This document shows, one piece after another, positions 47,526 through 56,187 of a stretch of 64,000 nucleotides of DNA. Numbering within the stretch: position 1 is the first letter of the stretch; each line of letters starts with the position of its first letter. Position numbers and translations under genes: made by a program. The DNA comes from Prevotella lacticifex (GTDB taxonomy: Bacteria; Bacteroidota; Bacteroidia; Bacteroidales; Bacteroidaceae). Below the pieces are notes generated by a model that searched no databases, was not told the DNA's origin, and saw only the letters and a list, made by a program, of their open reading frames with translations. The stretch is from positions 310,001 to 374,000 of the forward strand of contig NZ_BPTV01000001.1 in the NCBI RefSeq assembly GCF_019973375.1. The letters run 5' to 3'.

Positions 47526-49001
47526 ATGGGAGACAAGAAATTACAGACCACATTCCGTACAATGAGATACGGAGCCTGCACATTCTCGCTTATCCTCGAT
47601 AAGCGCCATCCGAAGGTGAAGAAGGACACCTTCCCAGTAGCCATGCGCTATACGATAGACCGGAAGTCATGGTATCATTACATTGAGGGGGAGTATACGG
47701 AGCGTGACTTTTCACGCATTTGTACGCTTAATGCCCGATCGGTTCGGTCGGATGCCTACGAGAAGAAGTTGGAGTTTGACAGACTGTTCGACAAGTATAG
47801 TGGCATCATCTCGAAGCTTGGCAATAATCTGTCGTTAGACCGTATCAAAATGGTAATCCTTGGCGTAGGTACGCACAAGGAGGCTACCTTCATGAGTGTA
47901 TGGGAAGATATGATCCATAAACTCAAGACAGAGAATGACGGAGCCCGTTGCACGACGGCTGAGTCGTATGAGTACGCTTTGCGTTCATTCCGGAAGATTA
48001 TGTGGAAGCACCCTATAACTGGGTTCAAGATAGGGAAGGAGGAGATAGAGCAGTGGAGTGACGGGATGAAGAATGGGGTAAAGGATGCCCAGGGAGAGAC
48101 TGCCGGCAAGATCAGTGATACAACTCGCGGCATCTATCTGCGCTGCTGCCGTGCAGTCTGGAACGAGTGCGTACGGCAAGGGTACCTTGTCAACAAGGAA
48201 TATCCTTTCTCCAATATCCGACAGAAGGATCTTGTGGCTATTCCTAACGGGAAGACGCGCAAGGACCGTTATCTGACGGTTGAGCAGATGACACGGCTCT
48301 ATCAGGTGTTCATCAACAATGAAAAGTCAGATAGCTGGAAGAGTGGCTATGCAGAGAAAGCTCACCGCTCGCTCGGGTTGTTCCTGGTCCAGTATCTCTG
48401 CAATGGCTTCAACCTTGTGGATGCCAGTGAACTGCGTTATAATTCCTATTACTTCAATTCTGAGCGAAGAGCGTTTAAGTTCAACCGCATCAAGACTACG
48501 AACAGGAGTGAGAGTGGATCAGAGGTCATCATCCCTATCATCCCGGCTCTTCAGCGTATCTTGGACGACATCGCTGCAAAACCCAAGTTGAATGCTCTCG
48601 TCTTCCCTTATATCCTTGATGGGGCAACAACGAAAGCGGAGAAGCGCGTGCGCACGTCAGCAGAGAACTCCAACATTCAGGACCGTGTCATCAAGATCTG
48701 TCAGGATGTGCTTCATTGGGAAGTAAGGCCTTCGGGTACCTGGTGCCGCCATTCCTTTGCCACCAATCTTCGTAATGCCGGTGTGGACATCAATTACATC
48801 TCTGAGAGTATGGGGCATAGTTCGAGTGACCATTCCATCACGGAACTCTACATAGACCACTATCCCTTGGAAAAGCAGATGGAATACAACTCTCTGTTGC
48901 TCAACCTTGAAGGGAAGAAGACCAAGCATGAGCTGCTCGTAGAGCAGTTGTCATCGATGTCAACAGAAGAATTGGCAGCATTGCTTGCGCAATCAAAATA
49001 A
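47526..49001 (+). CDS. Tyrosine recombinase/integrase
   Basis: 491 aa from MGDKKLQ at 47526; the ATG at 47418 would place the inverted octamers inside the coding region and is not preferred. The catalytic domain shows the HxxR box (GTWCRHSFATNLRNAGVDINYISESMGHSS) and the nucleophile Tyr in ITELYIDHY near residue 450. The N-terminal SAM-like core-binding domain lies around 120-240. This is the phage-integrase family member expected for Bacteroidota mobilizable islands and lies next to the tRNA half that serves as its site. Confidence 0.92.
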   Translation: MGDKKLQTTFRTMRYGACTFSLILDKRHPKVKKDTFPVAMRYTIDRKSWYHYIEGEYTERDFSRICTLNARSVRSDAYEKKLEFDRLFDKYSGIISKLGNNLSLDRIKMVILGVGTHKEATFMSVWEDMIHKLKTENDGARCTTAESYEYALRSFRKIMWKHPITGFKIGKEEIEQWSDGMKNGVKDAQGETAGKISDTTRGIYLRCCRAVWNECVRQGYLVNKEYPFSNIRQKDLVAIPNGKTRKDRYLTVEQMTRLYQVFINNEKSDSWKSGYAEKAHRSLGLFLVQYLCNGFNLVDASELRYNSYYFNSERRAFKFNRIKTTNRSESGSEVIIPIIPALQRILDDIAAKPKLNALVFPYILDGATTKAEKRVRTSAENSNIQDRVIKICQDVLHWEVRPSGTWCRHSFATNLRNAGVDINYISESMGHSSSDHSITELYIDHYPLEKQMEYNSLLLNLEGKKTKHELLVEQLSSMSTEELAALLAQSK

Positions 49002-49036
49002 ATGCCTTATATTTGTAGCCACAACAGAAAACGCCT

Positions 49037-50230
49037 ATGGACAGTAATAAACCACATTTCGTTTCATCCGCATTCAAGAAGGATGAGGAGTATATACATT
49101 GGCTCCAGAAAGTCAAAGAGCAATATCGCAGCAGTCAGGCAAAGGCAGCTATGAGGGTTAACGATGCCATGATCGAGTTCTATTGGAAGCTCGGTCATGA
49201 CATTGTGGATCTGAAGGCTGAATCCAAGTGGGGGACTGGAGTGATAGAACAACTGAGCCTGGATATGAAGACTGCTTTTCCAGATGTAAGAGGATTCTCA
49301 ACTACAAATCTGTGGTATGTCAAGCAATGGTATGTATTCTACAGTAAGCAGTATTCAAAAATGCAACGGGCTGTTGCAGAATTACAAAAACTAATAAAAC
49401 TCCCACAAGTTGTGGGAGAATTATTCGGTAAAGAAAAACTGCCACAACTTGTAGCAGAAGTAGGACAGTCGCCAAAAGTCCCACAAGCTGCGGGAGTTTT
49501 GGCCTATCCACGTTTCTTCAGTCTCGTTCCTTGGGGACATCATCGTCTCATCATCAATAAGTGCAAAGATATTGACGAAGCTATCTTCTATCTCCTTAAG
49601 GACATTGATGGTCATTGGAGCCGCAGTGTTCTTGAAGACTTCATCGCAGAGGGCCTATATCAAGCGCAGGGTAGTTTGCCATCCAACTTCGATACAACCT
49701 TGCCCGAGGACTATAGCGCGAAGGTGAAGGAAGTGTTGAAGGATCCTTATGACTTCGGTTTCTTGAAGATGCCTCTCAAATATCAGGAGCGTGACCTTGA
49801 GGATGCACTCACTCACAATATCACCCGCTTCCTCCTGGAACTTGGCAAAGGTTTTACTTTCTATGGCAGGCAGGTGGAACTGGTTGTGTCTGGCACGTCT
49901 TACTTCCTCGATATGCTGTTCTATCATGTTCGGTTGAAGTGCTACGTGGTAGTGGAGTTGAAGGTCACCGATTTCAAGCCGGAATATGTGGGCAAACTTA
50001 ACTTCTATGTCACTGCCGTAGACCGTTTACTGAAACAGGACGACGATAAGCCGACAATCGGTCTCTTGATTTGCAAGTCGAAGGACAACACAAAGGTGGA
50101 ATGGTCATTCGATGGGCTGAACAAACCTATCGGTGTTGCCGCTTACGACCTGAAGCGCTTCCTGCCAACCTCTGAGGAGATGGAATCACAGATCCGTCTG
50201 ATGATGGATGAGCACGACAATAATACGTAA
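49037..50230 (+). CDS. DUF1016/YhcG-type PDDEXK nuclease-family protein
   Basis: 397 aa. The N-terminal half is a DUF1016 HTH-like domain (SSQAKAAMRVNDAMIEFYWKLGHDIVDL, FSTTNLWYVKQWYVFYSK). The C-terminal half is a PDDEXK-type domain (VSGTSYFLDMLFYHVRLKCYVVVELKV), where D and ExK fit the nuclease pattern. Between them is a linker with three 13-aa repeats (see the repeat entry). It lies 35 bp after the integrase and 11 bp before the AlbA-type gene. Relatives are accessory genes of mobile and restriction loci; a role in DNA cleavage or defence is inferred. Confidence 0.88.
   Translation: MDSNKPHFVSSAFKKDEEYIHWLQKVKEQYRSSQAKAAMRVNDAMIEFYWKLGHDIVDLKAESKWGTGVIEQLSLDMKTAFPDVRGFSTTNLWYVKQWYVFYSKQYSKMQRAVAELQKLIKLPQVVGELFGKEKLPQLVAEVGQSPKVPQAAGVLAYPRFFSLVPWGHHRLIINKCKDIDEAIFYLLKDIDGHWSRSVLEDFIAEGLYQAQGSLPSNFDTTLPEDYSAKVKEVLKDPYDFGFLKMPLKYQERDLEDALTHNITRFLLELGKGFTFYGRQVELVVSGTSYFLDMLFYHVRLKCYVVVELKVTDFKPEYVGKLNFYVTAVDRLLKQDDDKPTIGLLICKSKDNTKVEWSFDGLNKPIGVAAYDLKRFLPTSEEMESQIRLMMDEHDNNT
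49400..49516 (+). repeat. Three 39-bp in-frame repeats with palindromic starts
   Basis: Copies start at 49400, 49439 and 49478. Each begins with a 19-bp near-palindrome (first copy perfect: CTCCCACAA, G, TTGTGGGAG; second one mismatch; third more decayed). They encode KLPQVVGELFGKE, KLPQLVAEVGQSP and KVPQAAGVLAYPR in the linker of the DUF1016 protein. Confidence 0.8.
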
Positions 50231-50241
50231 ATAACCGTTTT

Positions 50242-51783
50242 ATGAGCAATAAGAAATTCATCGCAGAATGCACAACATATGACTTCAAGCAAGCATTGGA
50301 GCGTAGAAAGGTTAAATCATGGCTGAAGTCAGTCTCCGCTTTCGCCAATACCGAGGGAGGCAGTCTGTTCTTTGGCGTTGCTGATGATGGTAGCGTCATC
50401 GGGTTGGATGATGTCCAGTCGGATGCAGAATTCATCAGCGAGATCATCAAGACGAGAATCGATCCTATTCCGGATATGGTTCTGACGCCATTTGAGCGCG
50501 AAGGCAAGCACTTGCTTGAGGTTGCCATTAAACCGGGACAGACGACACCTTATTATTACTACGAGAACGGTGCACGTACAGCTTTTGTGCGGGTTGGCAA
50601 CGAGAGCGTAGAGTGTAATAGCCAGCAGCTATTGTCTTTGGTGCTGCGTGGCTCCGGTCATACTTGGGATAGCCTGAAAAGCCAGGAACATGCCGACAAG
50701 TATTCGTTCCGTATGCTTGCCAATACCTATGAGAAGCGGACACATCAGCAGTGGAATGACAAGTTGATTGAGTCTTTCGGTCTTGTCACTTCTGATGGGT
50801 ACCTGACTAATGCTGGGTTATTATTTGCCGATAATTGTCCTGTCTACCAGTCGCGTTCCTTCTGTACGCGTTGGACAGGCCTGCAGAAAGATGATGCCAT
50901 CAACGATTCAGAGTATCAGGGCAATCTCATCTATCTCCTTGAAATGACCACAAGCTTCATCAGAGCTAACACGGCAACGCGATGGTATAAGTTGCCTACG
51001 CACCGGATGAATATACCGGAATATTCTGACCGTGCCATATTGGAGGCAGTCGTTAACCATCTTATTCATCGTGACTATATCGTGATGGGAAGCGAGCTGC
51101 ATGTGGATATCTACGACAATCGTATAGAGTTCTACACCCCGGGCGGAATGTATGATGGTGGCCAGCCTATCCAGAATCGTGATATCGACACCGTACCATC
51201 GCGTCGTCGTAACCCCGTCATTGCAGATGTCTTTGCCCAATTGGACTACATGGAGAAGCGTGGCTCTGGTCTTAAGAAAATGCAGAATCTGGAGTCGACA
51301 CTTCCTACGTACAAAGGAGTACTGACGCCAACGTTCCGCAGTGACCCTCATGCATTCTTCACGACCTTCAGGAACGTGAACTATGGTCTTACGGATGACG
51401 ATTTCCTGCAGATTATTGGTGACCATGGGGAAGGTGTCATAGGGGTAGGTATACCAAAAACTACCCCCAAAGGTATACTAAAAGGAGAAAGTTCACCAGA
51501 AACCAGCTCTAAAGGTATACCAAAACAAGGTATACCAAAAGGAAAGGCTATACTAAAACGAGGTATACTAAAACCATTGGGTAAAACTGCTCAACTGATT
51601 ATAGATATGATGGTCTCTGATCCAACATCAACTACGGAAGACTTTGCAGCTGCTGCTCATGTTTCAATTCCTGCTATCAAGAAGCATCTAAAGAATTTAA
51701 CAGAAAAAGGAATCATAACCCGAGTTGGGGCTGCTCGTGGTGGTTTCTGGAAAGTCTTGAATCCGAATAAGGATCAATCATAG
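50242..51783 (+). CDS. AlbA_2/Schlafen-type ATP-binding transcriptional regulator-like protein
   Basis: 513 aa. The N-terminal AlbA_2 (Schlafen AlbA) domain shows KSVSAFANTEGGSLFFGVADDGSVIGL; a middle ATPase-like part has the segment IPEYSDRAILEAVVNHLIHRDY and FYTPGGMYDG; the last 60 residues form a winged HTH (TEDFAAAAHVSIPAIKKHLKNLTEKGIITRVG). Between them is a low-complexity stretch of GIPK repeats. Starts 11 bp after the DUF1016 gene and is the last of the integrase-DUF1016-AlbA series. Such proteins are accessory genes of mobile elements; whether this one is regulatory or defensive is not known. Confidence 0.85.
   Translation: MSNKKFIAECTTYDFKQALERRKVKSWLKSVSAFANTEGGSLFFGVADDGSVIGLDDVQSDAEFISEIIKTRIDPIPDMVLTPFEREGKHLLEVAIKPGQTTPYYYYENGARTAFVRVGNESVECNSQQLLSLVLRGSGHTWDSLKSQEHADKYSFRMLANTYEKRTHQQWNDKLIESFGLVTSDGYLTNAGLLFADNCPVYQSRSFCTRWTGLQKDDAINDSEYQGNLIYLLEMTTSFIRANTATRWYKLPTHRMNIPEYSDRAILEAVVNHLIHRDYIVMGSELHVDIYDNRIEFYTPGGMYDGGQPIQNRDIDTVPSRRRNPVIADVFAQLDYMEKRGSGLKKMQNLESTLPTYKGVLTPTFRSDPHAFFTTFRNVNYGLTDDDFLQIIGDHGEGVIGVGIPKTTPKGILKGESSPETSSKGIPKQGIPKGKAILKRGILKPLGKTAQLIIDMMVSDPTSTTEDFAAAAHVSIPAIKKHLKNLTEKGIITRVGAARGGFWKVLNPNKDQS
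51448..51573 (+). repeat. GGTATACCAAAA short repeats in the AlbA-type gene
   Basis: Six copies of RGTATAC(C/T)AAAA or close variants start at 51448, 51472, 51514, 51529, 51546 and 51562. They encode GIPK, GILK or AILK motifs between the ATPase-like part and the C-terminal HTH. GGTATACC is itself a palindrome. Confidence 0.75.
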
Positions 51784-51804
51784 CTTGCTACTACTATTAG
51801 GGCA

Positions 51805-51843
51805 AGAGCCCGCAAGCTATCTAATCGAATGCTTGCGGGCTCT
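51805..51843. terminator. Bidirectional terminator
   Basis: A perfect 13-bp stem (51805-51817, AGAGCCCGCAAGC, with 51831-51843) and a 13-nt loop separates the rightward integrase operon from the leftward mobilization operon. Confidence 0.85.
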
Positions 51844-51849
51844 GTCATC

Positions 51850-52539
51850 TTAGTCGTTGTTCTCCTGGCGCTCCTTCCAGCGGCGGAAGGTGTTGGGATT
51901 GTTCTGTCTCATGTATATGCCGAAGGCAGCAGCATCCTTATTGGTTTTCTCCCGCTGATCAGCTTCCTGACAGCACTCCTCATACTCTGCAGCCTTGTCA
52001 GCATATTCGTTAGCTTTTACTATTCCTCCAATAACTGCTGTGACTGCTATGATGACAATCAATACAAGTGTCAGAATATAGTAGACACGGTTCTTGTAGA
52101 ATGAATTGAGCAGTTTGGCATGCTCGTCACAGAGGAACGCTTCCACTTTGTCAGGGATCTTGCTTAGCAGTTTCTTAATCCATGTCGCCAAATCCTTCTT
52201 GAACTCTTCCAACATATAAGTGTTGGCATGGATACAGTCCATGAGATCCTTCCGTCCCTCACGGTCTGCGAAGTCCTTGGGAGTGCCATCCTCATTGAGG
52301 TAGACATTGCAGAGCTCTGCTGAGAGGTCAAACATCCTGTCTGAGCTCTCCTTGTTCTCTTGAGCACTCTTCTCCATGGACTTGGCTGATTCTGCCATGG
52401 ACTTGACGATCTTGTCAAGATCGGCCTTGGTGATGTTTCCTACCATACCGGTCATATCCTTTCCCGGCTTGTCTGCAACTGGGTTAGAGACATAGTCTCC
52501 GAGTCCCTTCTTCTTGTTGTTGAAATCCATACTCTTCAT
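51850..52539 (-). CDS. Mobilization-operon protein with one membrane helix
   Basis: 229 aa, no family recognised. A coiled-coil-like region spans about 35-75 (SMAESAKSMEKSAQENKESSD). One strong membrane helix is at 152-174 (YYILTLVLIVIIAVTAVIGGIV), followed by a charged C-terminal tail. The stop-start overlap of 4 bp with the MobC-like gene shows that it belongs to the same operon. A role near the conjugation machinery is inferred only from position. Confidence 0.7.
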   Translation of the reverse strand: MKSMDFNNKKKGLGDYVSNPVADKPGKDMTGMVGNITKADLDKIVKSMAESAKSMEKSAQENKESSDRMFDLSAELCNVYLNEDGTPKDFADREGRKDLMDCIHANTYMLEEFKKDLATWIKKLLSKIPDKVEAFLCDEHAKLLNSFYKNRVYYILTLVLIVIIAVTAVIGGIVKANEYADKAAEYEECCQEADQREKTNKDAAAFGIYMRQNNPNTFRRWKERQENND

Positions 52540-52898
52540 GATTTATCGAGGTTAGACTTAAGTTGTTTGATGTCGGTGATCAGTGACATTGCCTTGGCAA
52601 TGTCGCTCTTGTTAGAGCCATTGGTATTCATGTGCCGCACCAATTGGTTAAGGTTGTTGCCCAGGTTGGTGAGCGTCTGACGGTAGCTGCGGGTGTCGGG
52701 ACTGAGGTCTCTGACCTTCCGTCCAAGGATAACCTGACGGCAGTAAGCCGATGGCTTGTGTCCTTTCAGCGCTGCGTTGTTCGCAACCTGCTTCATCTGC
52801 TCTTCTGTCAAGCGGATGGTGATACGGCAAGGCATGGTCATCTTTGGCTCCACTGCCTTTACCTGCTGTTTTGATTTTGTTGTTGTCTTCTTTCTCAT
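52536..52898 (-). CDS. MobC-like relaxosome DNA-binding protein
   Basis: 120 aa from the ATG at 52898 (MRKKTTTK); the longer frame would run far into the relaxase gene. The core (ITIRLTEEQMKQVANNAALKGHKPSAYCRQVILGRKV) is a ribbon-helix-helix-like segment, and the C-terminal helical part (YRQTLTNLGNNLNQLVRHMN) is typical of MobC-type accessory proteins that help the relaxase at oriT. It follows the relaxase gene by 46 bp. Confidence 0.82.
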   Translation of the reverse strand: MRKKTTTKSKQQVKAVEPKMTMPCRITIRLTEEQMKQVANNAALKGHKPSAYCRQVILGRKVRDLSPDTRSYRQTLTNLGNNLNQLVRHMNTNGSNKSDIAKAMSLITDIKQLKSNLDKS

Positions 52899-52944
52899 AG
52901 TGAAATGTGTTATTGAATATTTCAATTTAAGGACGAATTTGTTA

Positions 52945-54165
52945 TTAGTAGCCGTAATAGCCGGATTCCAAGCGCCACTTCTCATCGAGATCGTCACTGC
53001 TTCCGTGATGCCCTCCGACTTCATGTTCCCGGTTTTGACCATGAGCAGCACCTCCTGAGGCATTGAGAATACCAGAGCCTTTTCGGCCATAGGAAGTCTT
53101 TGCGGTTTTGGTCGCCTTGGAATTGCCTGTAGTTCGCTTGACTGTCTTCCTACTCGTTGTAGCAGCCTTTGCTTCCGCAGCCTTGCGTTCTTTCTCTACC
53201 TTGGCTTTGAGTTCCTGATACTTCTTGGTGCCGACCTTATCAATGCGCTCCTTAACTGTCACGTTGACATTCAGTCTTTGGAGTAGTAGCAGATCTACGC
53301 CGAGTTCCTTCTCGATGGAGTAGGTACGAGTTTTATCGTCGTCCTCGTCGAAAATCTCGGCATACAGACACTGCTCATACGGATCGCGATAGAGGCTAAT
53401 GCCTTCTGAGACTAGCCGACTGAGGAAGTTGGCATCGGTGGTAGTCTTGTCCTGTGCCAGTTTCTCAATCATGTACTTGCACCTCTGCTTGCGCTGCTGT
53501 GCCCTGATGGCTCTGCGCTGCCGCTCCTTTAATTCACCCGGATCTTTCTCTACACGTGTATAGGTGCGTTTCTTATTCTGCTCTTTGCATGACAGATGTC
53601 TCTCATCCGCATCGGAAGGTAGAGGATCTTCCTTCCTTGTTCCGACAGCCTTCTGATGTTGCCGTTCCAGATACAAGGCACGGGGTGCTGCCTCGAGTCC
53701 ATATTCCTCACTGACCTTGGCTGCCGCGCGAACAGCATTCTTCTTGATGAAAGAATCACGTAGTCGTCTGCCATCGACCGTCGTTGTGAGGATAGCAATG
53801 TGAAAGTGCTCGTTGTCTGTGTTCTCATGATGGGCTACGACAAACGGACAGTCAAAGACATTGTTTCCCCTTTGGTCAAGCTCGCGCATGAAGGCATCTA
53901 TCACATTGCGTTCGAACTCCACGCGGTCAGCCGGATTGTCAATACTTCTTATCTTCTCCGTGTCACCGTTACTCATCGAGATAATGATGTGGTAGCACAT
54001 CGGTGAGTACTTATTGGCTATTGCCAGCCAATCATCAGCCATCTCCTTAGGCGTCTGTCCTTCGAGAGTCTCATTGAGGTAGAATACTTCACCTCCCTTC
54101 TCCGAATTTTGTCCGTAGCTGAGCGTGTAGGTCACGTTGTCTGATCGTAATACTTTTGCTATCAT
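52945..54165 (-). CDS. MobP/MobV-like relaxase (mobilization nuclease)
   Basis: 406 aa from MIAKV at 54165; an upstream ATG at 54207 adds 14 residues but the usual start of the family is MIAK. The HUH metal motif is in NEHFHIAILTT near residue 137, with the family's CPFVVAHHENTDN just before. A probable nucleophile Tyr is near residue 17 (YTLSYGQ). The C-terminal 150 residues are basic and low in complexity. It nicks oriT and starts transfer. The gene sits in an operon with MobC-like and primase-like proteins. Confidence 0.88.
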   Translation of the reverse strand: MIAKVLRSDNVTYTLSYGQNSEKGGEVFYLNETLEGQTPKEMADDWLAIANKYSPMCYHIIISMSNGDTEKIRSIDNPADRVEFERNVIDAFMRELDQRGNNVFDCPFVVAHHENTDNEHFHIAILTTTVDGRRLRDSFIKKNAVRAAAKVSEEYGLEAAPRALYLERQHQKAVGTRKEDPLPSDADERHLSCKEQNKKRTYTRVEKDPGELKERQRRAIRAQQRKQRCKYMIEKLAQDKTTTDANFLSRLVSEGISLYRDPYEQCLYAEIFDEDDDKTRTYSIEKELGVDLLLLQRLNVNVTVKERIDKVGTKKYQELKAKVEKERKAAEAKAATTSRKTVKRTTGNSKATKTAKTSYGRKGSGILNASGGAAHGQNREHEVGGHHGSSDDLDEKWRLESGYYGY

Positions 54166-54187
54166 CTTAGATATATCTTTGTTGTTA

Positions 54188-54597
54188 ATGTCAGACATTT
54201 CCCGCAAAGGAAGTCGAAGCTTAGCGAAGACTTCCCGGGTCTCGGGGTTTCCCTGAGCAAGGGTGGCTTGGCGGACAATCTCGGAGAGTTGTCAGACAAA
54301 GCCACATCTTGCACTATCAACCCGTTCGAGACATCATTTGCATGGCACTGTCATTCGTTGATCATACCCTTTGTCAGACAATGTCTGCCATCACAGTCCC
54401 CACCCTTTATGCTTGGGCTCCAAGGTGAGATTTTGAACAGGACCGGTACCCTTAGCAATCTTGTCGGACTTTTCTGCCTCCTGCTGTCCTTCTTCAGAAG
54501 ATTGGTTCGTCAGACACTGTGAGTTCGATGTCTTGTCCGTTGTCAGACGGTTCGTATCTTTCAGCGATGGGGAGATAGCCTCTTCGTTGTCAGACAT
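54188..54597. repeat. TGTCAGACA palindromes around the relaxase start (iteron-like)
   Basis: Copies of WTGTCAGACAW, perfect palindromes around a central A, lie at 54188-54198, 54289-54299 and 54371-54381. Partial or near copies are at 54509, 54540-54550 and 54587-54597. They span the 225-bp relaxase-primase gap, which has no gene, and the end of the primase-like gene. They may be an oriT, a relaxase or MobC binding region, or an operator. Confidence 0.6.
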
Positions 54598-55563
54598 CTT
54601 CACGACATACTTCTCATAAATGTCCGACGGCATCTGCATCCTCATTCGGGAGGCAAGAGATTCGTAACCTTTGAAAATGTCAGAACGGTTTACTGCTGTC
54701 CCCTTGCAGGCATCGTTGATATCCTTGAACATTTGTCTGCCATCAGCCGTGTTGGGGAAGAATGTCTTGACCGACAAGAAGTCGGGATTGTCACGGATGA
54801 ACTGCTGCGCCTTCTCGATGTTCTGTCTGCCATTGATGATGAGGTGGTAGGTACTGCTGAAGGACTGGCTCACCTGGTTCTTGTGCCACATCTCCATCAT
54901 GGCGAGAAAGTCAGATGGACTGTCGTAGACGAAGCAGTACTGGTTCTTCTTGATCTTGCCGATGGTGGTGATTGTACTTTCATCATAAGGTCTCCAGGCA
55001 GTGTCGCAGAAGACCATCCAGTTATCATTGTCGGCAGGGAAAGCCAACAGAAACCTATCCTTCGACTTCTGAGGGTCATTGACCTCGACTTGCTTGCAGA
55101 ACTGGTCAAGCACATCTGTGGAGATGCCGTGGCGGGTCATCAGTTCATAAACGGATTCGTCGATGTTGTCGGTCAACGTCGTCCTGAACTTACCTAATCT
55201 TACTGTTGTCGTCGGGAAACTGCCCGGCAGAGTCTCAGATTCCTGATAGGCATTGAGCATGAGCTCCATGTGGTCATGATAATTGCCGTCGAAGTCACGA
55301 GGCTTGAAATTCAGATAGTCGATAAGTTCAGCCGTCTGACCATGTACACCGTCCTTACGCGATATCCATTCGTTGCGGGCCATGTTGACTGTGAAATCAG
55401 CGATGAAGCCGTTAGCGTTAACTATCGCACGGTAATGACGGAGCGACTGAACCTGCTCATAGTAGGGGAACCGCATGGCGGTGAGGAGGTCTGAGATAGG
55501 CACCTTGTTCATCTCAGAGCGTGAAACGAAAGTTGGAATGTTGTAAATCATAGTCATGCACAC
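54391..55563 (-). CDS. Primase-like (Toprim-type) mobilization protein
   Basis: 390 aa, no firm family match. Segments VSRSEMNKVPISDLLTAMRF, DFTVNMARNEWISRKDG, TYHLIINGRQNIEKAQQFIRDNPDF and SVKTFFPNTADGRQMFKDIN recall the Toprim-type DNA primase-like proteins of Bacteroidota mobilizable elements, but I see no zinc-finger and the Toprim acids are not clear. The N-terminus could start a few codons later. It overlaps the upstream HTH gene by 10 bp and its 3' end contains the TGTCAGACA motifs. Confidence 0.6.
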   Translation of the reverse strand: MCMTMIYNIPTFVSRSEMNKVPISDLLTAMRFPYYEQVQSLRHYRAIVNANGFIADFTVNMARNEWISRKDGVHGQTAELIDYLNFKPRDFDGNYHDHMELMLNAYQESETLPGSFPTTTVRLGKFRTTLTDNIDESVYELMTRHGISTDVLDQFCKQVEVNDPQKSKDRFLLAFPADNDNWMVFCDTAWRPYDESTITTIGKIKKNQYCFVYDSPSDFLAMMEMWHKNQVSQSFSSTYHLIINGRQNIEKAQQFIRDNPDFLSVKTFFPNTADGRQMFKDINDACKGTAVNRSDIFKGYESLASRMRMQMPSDIYEKYVVKMSDNEEAISPSLKDTNRLTTDKTSNSQCLTNQSSEEGQQEAEKSDKIAKGTGPVQNLTLEPKHKGWGL

Positions 55564-55886
55564 ACCTCCTTTCCTTGTTTCTTGGCTTTGGCGGCCAACT
55601 CGAGAGCGAGATCAGCGTCAATGACTATCTTGCGGCCCACCTGTGTAATGGCACCGTCGATGATGCCACTGCGTTTGATACGGTTGGCAGTCGGGATGCT
55701 GCATCCGAAGATGTCTGCGATACCCTTGATACCATAGACTAAGTGCCTTGGCTTTTCGTCATCCGTAGAGTGGTTAATAGATTTGTCGGATAGAACCGAC
55801 AGATTGCTCATAAGGAAGATAAATTCCTCTCCGGTCATTGCACAAACGTGCTTTTGAAGAAGATCGTTTAAATTGTAGGTCTTCAT
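55554..55886 (-). CDS. DUF3853-like helix-turn-helix protein
   Basis: 110 aa, a small DNA-binding protein. The mid part (LVYGIKGIADIFGCSIPTANRIKRSGIIDGAITQVGRKIVIDADLALEL) is a MerR/excisionase-type HTH, of the DUF3853 kind found on Bacteroidota mobile elements. First gene of the mobilization operon; TACCTTTG on the minus strand (55976-55969) fits a -7 element ahead of it. It may control the operon or act as the excisionase. Confidence 0.8.
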   Translation of the reverse strand: MKTYNLNDLLQKHVCAMTGEEFIFLMSNLSVLSDKSINHSTDDEKPRHLVYGIKGIADIFGCSIPTANRIKRSGIIDGAITQVGRKIVIDADLALELAAKAKKQGKEVCA

Positions 55887-56187
55887 ACGAAAGTTTAGTT
55901 AGATTAGTAATAAGTTTAGTGCCCTTATCGACACCACGTTGAACCGGTTGTCAATAGCTTGACGGTTGCAAAGGTAGGTATATTTCAACTACAATTCAGA
56001 GTATGCCCAAACAAAATGCAGAAATAATGCGTTTTTTCTTGAAAAAAGTCGTTTTTCGGATAAAAACACCTTATTAGTAGCCATTTTTTGGTGAGGTAGA
56101 CGTCTTCATCAATCAGCAAATTCCCACCCTTCAAAAAATATTTTTAAAATTTCCCTTGAAAAGTTGATGTAAATCAAAATATTTGTT

